A DNA stretch of 64,000 bases, taken from contig NZ_AUDV01000007.1 of the NCBI RefSeq assembly GCF_000425645.1, positions 186,001-250,000 on the forward strand, in the 5' to 3' direction. Of the stretch, positions 43,631 through 53,549 are shown piece by piece. The notes below the pieces were generated by a model. That model was not told the DNA's origin, did not search any database, and saw nothing but the letters and a program-made list of their open reading frames with translations. A program made the translations under genes and the position numbers. Origin of the DNA: Gaetbulibacter saemankumensis DSM 17032 (GTDB lineage: Bacteria; Bacteroidota; Bacteroidia; Flavobacteriales; Flavobacteriaceae). Numbering within the stretch: the first letter of the stretch is position 1; the number at the start of each line of letters is the position of its first letter.

Positions 43631-44881
43631 ATGAAAAAACAAATTATTGTAGCTTTAGCTTTATCAGTTAGTGCATTTTCATTTGCACAAAAAAAGGAAC
43701 TGAAGGCCGTAGAAAAAGCTATTAAAAGCGCTAATTATGCTGAAGCAAAAGCGGCATTAAAACAAGCAGAAGCATTGATCTCTGCTATGGATGATAAATT
43801 AAAAGAGAAGTATTATTTTTTAGAAGCACAAACCTTATACGCCGGAGGAGCGGGTTCGATGGCAGATGTGGATAAAGCATTGGCTAACCTATCTAAGACT
43901 GATGGTACTTATAAAGATGAGAGTGCAGAATTGAAACAAACAATTGTTAATAATTTGCTTACTAAGGGTAATGAAGCATACGAGAAACAAGAATTTTCTA
44001 AGGCTTCAAAATACTTTGAAAATGCATACAGAGGAAGTACAAAAGACACACTGTTTTTGTATTATGCTGCAGCTACCGCTATTAACGTTCAGGAGTATGA
44101 CAGAGCGTTATCTATTTACAAGGAATTGGATGATTTAGGATATACAGGAATTGCGAAGGAATATTTTGCAACTAATGTTGAAACTAATAAAGAAGAGACT
44201 TTCCAGAATAAAAACATGAGAGATTTATCGGTAAAAACTAAAACCCATGTTAATCCAGGTGTACGTACAACAGAATCGAAAAGACCTGAAATTGTAAAGA
44301 ATATTGCTCTTATTTATTTAAATCAAGGAGATGATGAAAAAGCCTTGGGAGCTATGTCGGCCGCTAGAGCAGCAAGTCCAGATGATGTAAATCTAATTTT
44401 ATCTGAGGCAAATATCCATTACAAAATGGGGAATACCGATAAGTTTAAAGAGTTGTTGCAAGAAGCAACTAAAATGGATCCTAGTAATCCAGAATTACAG
44501 TATAACTTAGGTGTTATTTCTGCTGAATCAGGTCAGAATGAAGAGGCTAGAGCTTATTATGAAAAGACTTTAGAATTAGATCCAAATTATACGAATGCCT
44601 ACATTAATCTCTCTGCTTTAATTTTATCAAAAGAAGAAGCTATTATAAAAGAGATGAATGGGTTAGGGAGTTCTAAAAAAGACGATTTACGCTACGATGA
44701 ATTAAGAGAGGAACGTCAGGAGATTTATAAACAAGCTGTTCCTTATTTAGAAAAAGCATTAAATGTGGATACTGAAAATATAAATGCTGCAAAAACTTTA
44801 ATGAATATTTACAGTATTATTGGAGAAACGCAAAAACATAAAGAAATAAAAGCTAAGGTTGATGCTTTAGAAGGTAATTAA
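43631..44881 (+). CDS. exported tetratricopeptide-repeat protein
   Basis: 416 residues with a signal peptide (1-19, ending FSFAQ) and several TPR units, clearest at about 112-165 (NEAYEKQEFSKASKYFENAY) and 285-330 (ELQYNLGVISAESGQNEEARAYYEKTLELDPNY). It probably serves as a periplasmic scaffold; the partner is not known. Lies in one transcript with gyrA judging by the 19-base gap and the terminator after it. Confidence 0.82.
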   Translation: MKKQIIVALALSVSAFSFAQKKELKAVEKAIKSANYAEAKAALKQAEALISAMDDKLKEKYYFLEAQTLYAGGAGSMADVDKALANLSKTDGTYKDESAELKQTIVNNLLTKGNEAYEKQEFSKASKYFENAYRGSTKDTLFLYYAAATAINVQEYDRALSIYKELDDLGYTGIAKEYFATNVETNKEETFQNKNMRDLSVKTKTHVNPGVRTTESKRPEIVKNIALIYLNQGDDEKALGAMSAARAASPDDVNLILSEANIHYKMGNTDKFKELLQEATKMDPSNPELQYNLGVISAESGQNEEARAYYEKTLELDPNYTNAYINLSALILSKEEAIIKEMNGLGSSKKDDLRYDELREERQEIYKQAVPYLEKALNVDTENINAAKTLMNIYSIIGETQKHKEIKAKVDALEGN

Positions 44882-44900
44882 TCAAGTAAAGATTTCTGTT

Positions 44901-44935
44901 AAAAAAAAGAGCCGCTATTTAGCGGCTCTTTTTTT
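44901..44935. terminator. bidirectional terminator
   Basis: AAAAAGAGCCGCT/AGCGGCTCTTTTT around a four-base loop, between the convergent TPR and NlpC/P60 genes; it touches the stop codon of the latter. Confidence 0.9.
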
Positions 44936-45683
44936 ATATTATCTTTTTAATAACTCGTAATTTATGCGTGTGTATTTTTTTGTCAACGTTATAAATTCCA
45001 GAATGGTCTAAGCGGTCAATTCGTACTTTACCATGGGCATGAATAATATAATTATCGCTCATAATAATTCCAACATGCGTTATTACTCCTTCGTTGTTGT
45101 CGAAAAAAGCTAAATCTCCAGGTTCACTTTCTTCTATAAAACTTAAAGCTTCACCTTGTTTTGCTTGTTGTGATGCGTCGCGTAATAATTGATAGCCATT
45201 TAATTTATACACCATTTGAGTAAAGCCAGAACAGTCAATGCCAAAAGGAGTTTTACCTCCCCATAAATAAGGTGAGTTTAAATATAAAAATGCAGTTTCA
45301 ATAAGATGCTGTTTTGGTAGTTTGGTAATAACAATATTACCATCATGTTTGTGGTTTAATAACGATAAGCCATTTAGCATCGAACCGATAGTTATAGGGT
45401 ATAACGCCTGATTTTTATCTTCTACAAATTCAACTAAATCTAGAGAGAGTTTTGGTTGTTCGGCATTAATCGTATCATAGTGATCTACTGAAATTTCTAC
45501 ATATTGCTTATTGTCTAGCCAGCCTTCATATTTATCGTAGGCTAGTCTTATTTTACTCCAATTTTTGCGTTGTTCTATTACTTTAAAAATTTCACCGTAT
45601 AGCACTTGAGAAACCAATTCACTTGCATCTGAGGGTTCATTTCTAAGAGGAACAATGCTTAAATTACAAATTCCGTATTGCAT
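44934..45683 (-). CDS. NlpC/P60-family cell-wall peptidase with SH3 domain
   Basis: 249 residues: a bacterial SH3-like domain (about 5-65), a linker, and a C40 peptidase domain with Cys151 in FGIDCSGF, His203 in ITHVGI and a further histidine near 215-217. Such enzymes cut the peptide stems of peptidoglycan. No signal peptide is seen, so the protein may work on muropeptides in the cytoplasm, as YkfC-like enzymes do. Nine bases after the thiolase gene. Confidence 0.88.
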   Translation of the reverse strand: MQYGICNLSIVPLRNEPSDASELVSQVLYGEIFKVIEQRKNWSKIRLAYDKYEGWLDNKQYVEISVDHYDTINAEQPKLSLDLVEFVEDKNQALYPITIGSMLNGLSLLNHKHDGNIVITKLPKQHLIETAFLYLNSPYLWGGKTPFGIDCSGFTQMVYKLNGYQLLRDASQQAKQGEALSFIEESEPGDLAFFDNNEGVITHVGIIMSDNYIIHAHGKVRIDRLDHSGIYNVDKKIHTHKLRVIKKII

Positions 45684-45692
45684 TAAAACTGC

Positions 45693-46871
45693 TTAATTTC
45701 GTTCAATAACAATTGCCGAAGCTCCTCCGCCACCATTACAAATAGCAGCTGCTCCAATTTTAGCATTGTTTTGTTCTAAAACGTTTAATAATGTGATTAA
45801 TATTCGTGCACCCGAACATCCAAGGGGATGACCTAAAGAAACAGCTCCTCCGTTAACATTAACATTACTGTCGTCAAGACCGAGAATCTTCATATTAGCT
45901 AAGCCAACAACAGAAAAAGCTTCGTTAAATTCAAAATAATCCACATCGCTTATAGAAATACCTGCTTTGTGAAGTGCTTTTGGAAGTGCTTTGGCTGGAG
46001 CTGTAGTAAACCATTGTGGTTCATGGGCAGCGTCAGCATAACTTTTTATGGTAGCTAAAGGTGTTAATCCTAATTCGCTCGCCTTTTCCTTACTCATTAA
46101 AACTAATGCAGCTGCGCCATCATTAATGGTAGAGGCATTAGCTGCAGTTACAGTACCTTCCTTAGTGAAAGCGGCACGTAGCTGTGGTATTTTATCTATC
46201 TTAACATTGGTAAACTCTTCATCTTTTGTAACTATTACAGGTTCTCCTCGACGTTGAGGAACTTCAACAGGTACCACCTCATTATCAAATTTCCCTTCAT
46301 CCCAAGCCTTTGCAGAGCGTTGATATGATTGAATAGCAAATGCGTCCTGATCTTCACGAGTAAAGTTATATTCAGAAGCACAAGCGTCCGCACACACTCC
46401 CATAGCATTTTGATCGTAGGCATCAACTAAACCGTCTTTTTGCATGCCATCAACCAATGTTGTTGGTCCGAATTTTGTTCCTGTTCTGGCGTGTAAATAA
46501 TGAGGTATTAAACTCATGTTTTCCATACCTCCAGCAACAACAATTTCCGTATCGCCTAAGGCTATACTTTGGGCAGCCTGCATAACAGCCTTCATTCCTG
46601 AAGCGCAAACTTTATTAACTGTAGTACAAGGTACTGTATTTGGAATTCCGGCATATATAGCAGCTTGTCTGGCAGGCGCCTGTCCCGTTCCAGCTTGCAC
46701 AACATTTCCCATTAAAACTTCTTCAACCAATTCAGGTTTAAGCTTAATTTTATTTAATGCACCTTTTATAGCAATAGCTCCTAAATTTGGTGCCGAAATT
46801 GTCGATAACGCTCCTAAAAAACTTCCTATAGGAGTTCTTGCAGCAGATACAATTACTACTTCTTTATTCAT
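45693..46871 (-). CDS. acetyl-CoA C-acetyltransferase (thiolase)
   Basis: 392 residues. The acyl-carrying cysteine is Cys89 in NKVCASGMKAV, the active-site histidine lies in GGAVSLGHPLGCSGAR, and the second cysteine in AAICNGGGGAS, the usual thiolase order. It joins or splits acetoacetyl-CoA. The length fits the biosynthetic type. Confidence 0.94.
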   Translation of the reverse strand: MNKEVVIVSAARTPIGSFLGALSTISAPNLGAIAIKGALNKIKLKPELVEEVLMGNVVQAGTGQAPARQAAIYAGIPNTVPCTTVNKVCASGMKAVMQAAQSIALGDTEIVVAGGMENMSLIPHYLHARTGTKFGPTTLVDGMQKDGLVDAYDQNAMGVCADACASEYNFTREDQDAFAIQSYQRSAKAWDEGKFDNEVVPVEVPQRRGEPVIVTKDEEFTNVKIDKIPQLRAAFTKEGTVTAANASTINDGAAALVLMSKEKASELGLTPLATIKSYADAAHEPQWFTTAPAKALPKALHKAGISISDVDYFEFNEAFSVVGLANMKILGLDDSNVNVNGGAVSLGHPLGCSGARILITLLNVLEQNNAKIGAAAICNGGGGASAIVIERN

Positions 46872-46951
46872 TAATAGGGTTTTAGCTTATTACCTGCGAA
46901 ATTAATCATTTTTTGGGAGAAATAAGACTGATTCATTTATTATAAAACGGG

Positions 46952-46978
46952 TTGGAGTTTATAAATTTGTTACATTTG
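46952..46978 (+). promoter_or_regulatory. promoter of the HD-domain phosphodiesterase gene
   Basis: TTG (46952-46954) and TACATTTG (46971-46978). The same TACATTTG occurs at the tRNA promoter at 49098. The ATG at 46997 follows by 18 bases. Confidence 0.65.
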
Positions 46979-46996
46979 ATATTGATAATTCTTCAA

Positions 46997-49048
46997 ATGA
47001 AAGACCTTATAAATAAACTTTATAAAAACCATTCCTTGATTTATAAAGGATTACTGTTTTTATGTACCACATTTTTAATTGTTTATTTGTTTCCTAAAAG
47101 TGGAAAGTTTAAATATAATTTTGAAAAGGGTAAACCATGGCAATCTGAAAATTTATATGCTCCTTTTAATTTTGCTATCAAAAAATCGGCGAGTGAAATT
47201 GATGCTGAAGAACAAAGTATAAAGGAAAGTTCTATATTATATTTTAATATAGATTCTTTAGTTTATGATCAGGGTATAAATGTGTTTAATTCGGAGTTTA
47301 ACGATTTATTTAAAGACTCGGTTAACAGTGTGGTATTCAATAGACTGTACATAGTTGGTCAGGAAATTTACAATAGACTTTATGCTTATGGCGTGTTAAA
47401 TGAAAATTTAAGTTTTTCTGATAACCGACGAGTTGTTATTTTAAAAAACCGCGTTAAGGTAAACGAAGGGTATTTTAGTGACTTGGTAAAGCCTAATGAT
47501 ATTACAGGTATTATCGATGAAACTTTAGTGAAGTATAATTTACAGAATTATAAAAATGAATTTAAATCTTTGTTTTTCGATTTAATTCAATCCAATTTAG
47601 TTTACGACCGCTCATTTACTGAAAATGCCTTAAATGAAGAATTAAGTAAAATTGCTTATACCAGAGGGAGTATAGAGAAAGAAACGCTCATTATATCAAA
47701 AGGAGAGGTTATTGAGGGCGATAAGTTTCAAATTTTAAAGTCGCTACAATCGGAGTATGAGTCACAGGTCTGGAGTAAAACAAACTACAATTGGATATTA
47801 TTTGCTTATACACTTTTAGTAGCATTGGCATTACTGATGTTGTTATTGTTTTTACGAAAGTACAGACGAGAGGAAGTGTTCGAAAACAATACCAAAGTAA
47901 CCTTTATTTTTTTCAATATCTTTTTAATTATACTTATCACAACCATGGTTGTGAATTATAATTCTAAATTTATTTACGTTGTACCAATCTGTATTTTACC
48001 CTTGGTATTTAAGGCATTTTTTGATGCCCGTTTAGGGTTGTTTGCACATGTTATAACGGTTTTATTGCTAGGTTTTATTGTGCCCAATAGTTACGAATAT
48101 ATGTTTCTTCAAATTATAGCTGGTATTGTAACTATATTAACGGTTTCTGAATTATATAAACGGGCTAATTTGTTTATTTCGGTAGGGCAAATCACCTTAA
48201 TATATATTGTGGCTTATTTTGCCTTTTTTGTAATTCACGAGGGGAGTATAGAAACGATTAAATGGGAAATGTTTATATGGTTTATATTAGGTGGGTTAGC
48301 GACCTTATTTGTTCAGCCATTAATATATGCCTATGAAAAGCTCTTTGGATTAGTATCGGATGTATCTCTGTTAGAATTATCAGACACGAATTCAAAATTG
48401 CTAAAAGAACTTTCTAACAAAGCGCCTGGAACATTTCACCATTCTTTAAATGTGGCTAATTTGGCAGAGTCTTCAGCTAATGAAATAGGAGCAAATGCAA
48501 TGCTTGTAAGAGTAGGAGCATTGTATCACGATATAGGTAAAATGAAGAATCCGACTTATTTTACGGAAAACCAGACCACAGGTATAAATCCTCATGACGA
48601 ATTATCCTCGAAGGAAAGTGCCAGAATTATAATAAATCATGTTATTGACGGGATAGAAATAGCGAAGAAAAATAACCTTCCAGATCGCGTCATAGATTTT
48701 ATAAGAACGCATCATGGGACTAGCGTCGTATATTATTTCTACTCAAAAGAACTGAAGGATTTTCCAGAAGTTGATAAATTAAACTTTTGCTATCCTGGAC
48801 CAAGACCTTTTAGTAAGGAAACAGCTATATTAATGATGTGTGATAGCGTTGAGGCTGCATCGAAAAGTTTAAAAGATCCGACTTCAACTAAAATTGATGC
48901 TTTTGTTGAAAATATTATCGACAAACAGATTGAAGAAGGACAATTTTTAAATGCGAATATCACTTTTAAAGAAATTCAGTCTATAAAAAAAGTGCTAAAG
49001 CACAAGCTTGCAAATATTTACCATTTAAGGATTGAATATCCAGAATAA
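46997..49048 (+). CDS. 7TM-HD-domain c-di-AMP phosphodiesterase, PgpH type
   Basis: 683 residues. One N-terminal membrane helix, a large extracytoplasmic 7TMR-HDED domain, about seven membrane helices (roughly 260-440), then a cytoplasmic HD domain with HHSLNVANLAE, GALYHDIGKMKNP and RTHHGTSVVYYFY. This is the PgpH layout; PgpH breaks down cyclic di-AMP and so sets ion and osmotic balance. I chose the ATG at 46997 since the promoter covers the in-frame codons before it. Confidence 0.9.
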   Translation: MKDLINKLYKNHSLIYKGLLFLCTTFLIVYLFPKSGKFKYNFEKGKPWQSENLYAPFNFAIKKSASEIDAEEQSIKESSILYFNIDSLVYDQGINVFNSEFNDLFKDSVNSVVFNRLYIVGQEIYNRLYAYGVLNENLSFSDNRRVVILKNRVKVNEGYFSDLVKPNDITGIIDETLVKYNLQNYKNEFKSLFFDLIQSNLVYDRSFTENALNEELSKIAYTRGSIEKETLIISKGEVIEGDKFQILKSLQSEYESQVWSKTNYNWILFAYTLLVALALLMLLLFLRKYRREEVFENNTKVTFIFFNIFLIILITTMVVNYNSKFIYVVPICILPLVFKAFFDARLGLFAHVITVLLLGFIVPNSYEYMFLQIIAGIVTILTVSELYKRANLFISVGQITLIYIVAYFAFFVIHEGSIETIKWEMFIWFILGGLATLFVQPLIYAYEKLFGLVSDVSLLELSDTNSKLLKELSNKAPGTFHHSLNVANLAESSANEIGANAMLVRVGALYHDIGKMKNPTYFTENQTTGINPHDELSSKESARIIINHVIDGIEIAKKNNLPDRVIDFIRTHHGTSVVYYFYSKELKDFPEVDKLNFCYPGPRPFSKETAILMMCDSVEAASKSLKDPTSTKIDAFVENIIDKQIEEGQFLNANITFKEIQSIKKVLKHKLANIYHLRIEYPE

Positions 49049-49074
49049 TATTTCAAAAAAAGGTCAAAAAATAG

Positions 49075-49105
49075 TTGCGTACTATGTGTATAAGATATAC
49101 ATTTG
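49075..49105 (+). promoter_or_regulatory. promoter of the tRNA-Ser/tRNA-Pro pair
   Basis: TTG (49075-49077), a 20-base spacer and TACATTTG (49098-49105), an exact match to the Bacteroidetes consensus with the same spacer as the other tRNA-Ser promoter in this window. Confidence 0.8.
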
Positions 49106-49143
49106 CAACCGCAATTTTATTGCAAGGTTCTTAAAAAAATCTA

Positions 49144-49227
49144 GGAGAGGTGCCAGAGTGGTAATGGAGCAGATTGCTAATCTGTCGACGGGTAACTGTC
49201 GCCGGGGTTCGAGTCCCCGTCTCTCCG
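49144..49227 (+). tRNA. tRNA-Ser (anticodon GCU)
   Basis: An 84-base class II tRNA: acceptor GGAGAGG/TCTCTCC, anticodon loop TTGCTAA giving GCU, long variable arm, T-arm GGTTCGAGTCC, discriminator G. CCA is not encoded. Confidence 0.96.
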
Positions 49228-49245
49228 CAAATTGATAACCAGAAT

Positions 49246-49320
49246 CGGGGTGTAGCGTAGCCCGGTTATCGCGCCGCGTTTGGGACGCGGAGGTCGCAGG
49301 TTCGAATCCTGCCACCCCGA
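49246..49320 (+). tRNA. tRNA-Pro (anticodon UGG)
   Basis: A 75-base tRNA: acceptor CGGGGTG/CACCCCG, anticodon loop TTTGGGA giving UGG, T-arm GGTTCGAATCC, discriminator A. Eighteen bases after tRNA-Ser, so co-transcribed. Confidence 0.96.
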
Positions 49321-49343
49321 CGAACTTAGTAATAAGTCAAACT

Positions 49344-49378
49344 AAAACACTGTTAATCTTTTGATTTTCAGTGTTTTT
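49344..49378 (+). terminator. terminator of the tRNA pair
   Basis: AAAACACTG paired with CAGTGTTTT, then a T-rich run, 24 bases after tRNA-Pro. Confidence 0.75.
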
Positions 49379-49435
49379 TGTTTTTTACGCATTTTATTCC
49401 TAATAAAAACGGCTCAAGACAAATAGTCGTGTGTA

Positions 49436-49712
49436 TGCATAAATTTGAGTAAGCCAGAAAAGGAAGATACGGTATTTTTCACGCCTCTAAATAGACTTCT
49501 AAATGCCTTTATTTTTGCATTGAAAGAATCGCCAAAGCATTAGTACCTCTGTTAATAAAGTAATTGAGTATAGAATTGCAATTTATGCTTATTGTATTAG
49601 TGATAGCATTGAAAGCCTTAAAGCTTGTTTTTTCGACATCTTTATGCAAGTGAGCCATTTTAATATGAGCTTTTTGGAATGATATTCTTGTTATACCTTT
49701 GGCAGATATCAT
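49436..49712 (-). pseudogene. ISL3-family transposase remnant (C-terminal end)
   Basis: Read on the minus strand, the first frame gives KTSFKAFNAITNTISINCNS then ILNYFINRGTNA. After a frameshift near 49530 it continues SFNAKIKAFRSLFRGVKN, and after another shift FLFWLTQIYA. This series is the conserved C-terminus of ISL3-type (IS204/IS1001-like) DDE transposases. At least two frameshifts and the loss of the N-terminal two thirds show it is dead. It sits at the left edge of the rearranged polysaccharide-use region. Confidence 0.8.
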
Positions 49713-49772
49713 GTTGTCTAGAGCTGAAGCATTAAAAGAGATTAGTGGACCAACACAAGCAGCCTAAATCTT

Positions 49773-49994
49773 ATTAATTTAACACTGAAAGCACCATATA
49801 AAACTCCTATTTAAAGGGGGTTCTTTTTTGCTTGACACAACTTCTATGACTGCATCCACCTCTGTAGCAAACACCAAAGTTTGGTAAACCACACAATACC
49901 TCTAGGTTAATTTTAGCAGCGTTTCTATCCTTTCTTTACTTTGGGAGGTGTACAGTTGAAAATTTAAACGTAGATTTTTAAAACCATATTGTGT
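49773..49994. repeat. left copy of the osmC-derived direct repeat
   Basis: Matches 55123-55337 in the same orientation, with scattered changes and small gaps. On the minus strand it encodes the last 50 or so residues of an OsmC-like protein (LRLNFQLYTS ... RYCVVYQTLV), with a TAG inside. It begins with the shared ATTAATTTAACACTG. The two copies bracket the SusC/SusD pair. Confidence 0.75.
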
Positions 49995-50474
49995 AAACTT
50001 TTAACAGAAAGATACCATTTACGGAAATACAAATTAAACTAGAGAACAATTCCATTTTCTTGAAAAAAGTCATCAGAATATAAAATCATTTAAACACGGA
50101 AGGAAATTAGGGTCATAACAGATTTTGAACTGCTTATCTTACAAGAAGAAGATTTCACAACTACCGCATAATGCCCCCTGAGTACACAATTCTACTACTA
50201 GCAAAAACTTAATAAAAAAGGACAACCAACCTTGAAATTTTGTTTTATAAAGGCAAAATTAGGGACATATTCACCTATTCTAGGAGACATATTCGCATAA
50301 GTATTTTTATCCATTTTTAAGTTGCAACTATTTATTATTTTAACAAGGTTTTAACATGTTTTTAATTTAATATTGAGTCTGTCCGTTTCTCTCTCATATT
50401 TTTTTAAAGATAATTTGAACAATAACCAAGCTAACAAAACAAAACTTAAATTAATTAACTAAACTATAATAAAT
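49995..50474. other. leader region of the first susC gene
   Basis: About 480 bases without a gene that I can support; short frames such as one near 50090-50160 look like worn coding sequence but match nothing I know. It holds the GACATATTC repeat pair (50264-50294) and presumably the susC promoter. Confidence 0.45.
50264..50294. promoter_or_regulatory. GACATATTC direct repeat upstream of susC, candidate operator
   Basis: GACATATTC at 50264-50272 and 50286-50294, starting 22 bases apart, about two helical turns, 180 bases upstream of the susC start. Tandem half-sites with such spacing are the usual targets of AraC-type or response-regulator dimers. The sequence differs from the repeats near the hybrid regulator at 60458, so another regulator is likely. 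Confidence 0.45.
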
Positions 50475-53400
50475 ATGAAAAACAACTTGTTAATTTTATT
50501 TCTAATTTTAGCCTGCCAGGTCAGTTGGTCTCAGGTAAAAATTAAAGGAACGGTTAGTGATGCTAACAAGGCTTCCTTACCCGGTGTAAGTATAATTGAA
50601 AAAGGGACATTAAACGGTGTTTCTTCAGATTTTGATGGCAACTATGAGATTGAGGTAAGTAGCACTAATGCTATATTGGTATTTTCTTTTGTAGGGTCAA
50701 AAACCAAAGAAGTAGCGGTAGGAAATCAATCGGTTATAAACGTTACTTTAGAAGAAGATTTAGCACAACTGGATGAAGTAGTTGTTGTAGGGTATGGAAC
50801 TGTTAAGAAGAGTGATTTAACGGGATCTGTTACATCAATTAAAACTGAAGACATAAACCAAGGTGTTAATGCTTCAGTAGATCAAATGCTCTTAGGTAGG
50901 GCGGCTGGAGTTAATGTCGTTCAGAATAGTTCTGAACCAGGAGGAGGTATTTCCATAAATATTAGGGGATCCAGTTCTTTCACAGCTGGAACAGAACCTT
51001 TGTATGTTATTGATGGATTACCTATTAGTAATGCTTCTCTTACAAGTGGGACTGGGTCAGGTTTCCCAAACTCAAGAACTTCAAGCAATCCTCTTAGCTC
51101 GATTAATCCAAATGACATACAATCCATTGAGATATTAAAAGATGCCTCTGCTACGGCTATATATGGTTCTAGAGGAGCTAATGGAGTGGTATTGGTAACT
51201 ACAAAGAAAGGTCGATCAGGAAAGATGAATATCGAATATGATACTTATTTTGGTTTACAGAATGTCATTGGAAAGTTTGATGTTCTTACACCTCAAGAAT
51301 ATATGCAGGTCATGAATGATATTATTGCTGATGGAGGTGGTAATCCTGATGAAGAAGTAACCGAAATACAAAATGGTGGAACAGATTGGCAAGATTTGAT
51401 TTTCAGAAAAAATTCTCCAGTGCAGAGTCACAACCTTTCCCTATCGGGAGGTAACGATAAAACAAATTATTATGCGGCAGTAAACTATTTTAATCAAGAA
51501 GGTGTTGTTATAAGTTCTGGTTTTAAGAGGTATGGGGGGCGATTAAATCTTAATTCTAAATTTTCGGATAAACTGGAAGTTGGGATGAATCTGAATACTA
51601 CCTTTACAGATAACAATCAAGTTCCTGCACAATCTTTTGGCTCTAACTTGGATAATGGTGCTTTGTATGCAGCCTTTAATTATGACCCAACCTTGACGCC
51701 GTATGATGAGAATGGAGATTATCAACGACCACCATACCATTCTCTTGAGCATCCCTTGGCATTAGCAAATGGAAAATCGTCTTTTACAAAAAGTTATAGA
51801 ACTTTGGGAGTAGTATACGCTAATTATTATTTACTTCCATCACTTTCTTTTAAACTGAATGTGGGAACCGATATTACAAATCAGCGAAAAGATGTATATA
51901 TAGACAGGACGACTCTTGATGGTGCTGCTAATGGTGGTATTGGAACTATTTTTCAGGCTACCAATTCAAATTATTTAGTAGAGGGAACTGTTACTTTTGA
52001 TAAGACGTATGGAGTTCACAAAATTACGGCTCTTGCTGGATATACCACTCAAAAGTTCTTTAATAAATCAACATATTCAGAGGCTAGAGGCTTTCCATCG
52101 GATGCTACCGGCACAGACAATTTAGGGTTAGGAGACCCCACTCTTTATAACTTGGGCAGTGGAAGATCTGAAAACCAACTGATATCCTATATGAACCGTA
52201 TAAACTATTCATTAAAGGATAAATATCTTTTCACAGCAACGCTTAGGGTAGATGGATCCTCACGTTTTGGTGAGAACAATAAATATGGATACTTCCCTTC
52301 GGCAGCATTTGGCTGGAAGATGAAAGAAGAATCTTTTTTGAAGGATATTGATGCCATAAGCTCACTGAAATTCCGAGCCAGTTGGGGACAAACAGGTAAC
52401 CAATCCATAGGAAACTACCAGTCAATTGATACGTATGCTGCTGGGCCAACAGCGGTATTTAATGTTGGAGGAACTTCTACACAAATTTCTACCACAGATG
52501 CCAGTAGAATTGCCAATCCAGACTTAAAATGGGAAACTACTGAACAATGGAATGTTGGATTGGATTTTGGATTTATTAACGGGAGAATTAATGGAACAAT
52601 TGATTATTACGAAAAGAAAACGTTTGATATGTTGATTAATTTGCCAATTCCATCTTCAACAGGGTTTAATACTCAACTTACAAATATTGGGAGTATCCAA
52701 AATAAAGGGTTTGAATTAAGCCTTAATACTAGAAACATACAAGATGGTGATTTTAGATGGTCATCAAACATCAACATATCTACTGTGAAAAATAAGGTTA
52801 AGGATATTGGTTCAATTGACCGTATTATTCAAGGAAGCGCAGGAGCTACCCGTGGATTTTTTATTACTGAAAAAGGACAAACATTGAGATCGTTTTACGG
52901 ATACCAAATTGATGGTATTTGGCAAACAGATGATGATTTTAGTGTTACAACAGATAATGTAGCGCCTGGAGACATTAAATTTCATGATGTTAATGGAGAC
53001 GGTACTGTTAATGCAGAAGATAGGGTTGTGCTAGGGAATTCCTTCCCTGATTTTACATGGTCGTTCAATAATACATTCGATTACAAAAATTTAAGTTTAG
53101 CGATATTTTTTGAAGGGGTAGAAGGAGTCAGTATGCTTAATCAGAACCTTGTTGACACCTATTTCCCAATTAATTTCAGGAGAAACAAATTTGCAGAACC
53201 TTATTTAAACCGATGGACACCAGATAACCCTTCAACCGTGTATCCATCTTTTGTTAATCCAGGAGGACAGGGGCAAAAACAGGCAAATTCATATACTATT
53301 TTAGATGCCTCATATGTTAGGCTTAAAACTGTTACATTGAGCTATAGGCTTCCAAAATTCACCAAGTCAATAGAAGATGCCTCTGTTTATGTTACTGGAA

Positions 53401-53537
53401 GTAATCTTTTAACCATCACACCTTACAAAGGAATAGATCCTGCAGTTAACCCTAATGGAAGCGCATTAAGTAGAATTGATTATAATGCTTATCCATCAGC
53501 AAAATCGTTTCTTTTTGGTTTAAAAGTTAAATTTTAA
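50475..53537 (+). CDS. SusC-family TonB-dependent outer-membrane transporter
   Basis: 1020 residues. A signal peptide (1-19), a carboxypeptidase-D regulatory-like beta-sandwich (about 22-95), the SusC signature LDEVVVVGYGTVKKSDLTGSV (about 98-118), a plug domain and a 22-strand barrel. It imports oligosaccharides through the outer membrane with energy from TonB. The gene is followed after twelve bases by its SusD partner. No enzyme gene lies next to the pair, so the glycan cannot be guessed. Confidence 0.95.
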   Translation: MKNNLLILFLILACQVSWSQVKIKGTVSDANKASLPGVSIIEKGTLNGVSSDFDGNYEIEVSSTNAILVFSFVGSKTKEVAVGNQSVINVTLEEDLAQLDEVVVVGYGTVKKSDLTGSVTSIKTEDINQGVNASVDQMLLGRAAGVNVVQNSSEPGGGISINIRGSSSFTAGTEPLYVIDGLPISNASLTSGTGSGFPNSRTSSNPLSSINPNDIQSIEILKDASATAIYGSRGANGVVLVTTKKGRSGKMNIEYDTYFGLQNVIGKFDVLTPQEYMQVMNDIIADGGGNPDEEVTEIQNGGTDWQDLIFRKNSPVQSHNLSLSGGNDKTNYYAAVNYFNQEGVVISSGFKRYGGRLNLNSKFSDKLEVGMNLNTTFTDNNQVPAQSFGSNLDNGALYAAFNYDPTLTPYDENGDYQRPPYHSLEHPLALANGKSSFTKSYRTLGVVYANYYLLPSLSFKLNVGTDITNQRKDVYIDRTTLDGAANGGIGTIFQATNSNYLVEGTVTFDKTYGVHKITALAGYTTQKFFNKSTYSEARGFPSDATGTDNLGLGDPTLYNLGSGRSENQLISYMNRINYSLKDKYLFTATLRVDGSSRFGENNKYGYFPSAAFGWKMKEESFLKDIDAISSLKFRASWGQTGNQSIGNYQSIDTYAAGPTAVFNVGGTSTQISTTDASRIANPDLKWETTEQWNVGLDFGFINGRINGTIDYYEKKTFDMLINLPIPSSTGFNTQLTNIGSIQNKGFELSLNTRNIQDGDFRWSSNINISTVKNKVKDIGSIDRIIQGSAGATRGFFITEKGQTLRSFYGYQIDGIWQTDDDFSVTTDNVAPGDIKFHDVNGDGTVNAEDRVVLGNSFPDFTWSFNNTFDYKNLSLAIFFEGVEGVSMLNQNLVDTYFPINFRRNKFAEPYLNRWTPDNPSTVYPSFVNPGGQGQKQANSYTILDASYVRLKTVTLSYRLPKFTKSIEDASVYVTGSNLLTITPYKGIDPAVNPNGSALSRIDYNAYPSAKSFLFGLKVKF

Positions 53538-53549
53538 AATAAAAAAATT

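Noticed and set aside
46952-46996. Upstream TTG start for the PgpH-like gene
   Set aside because: The TTG is the -33 element of a promoter with TACATTTG at 46971; the ATG at 46997 fits better.
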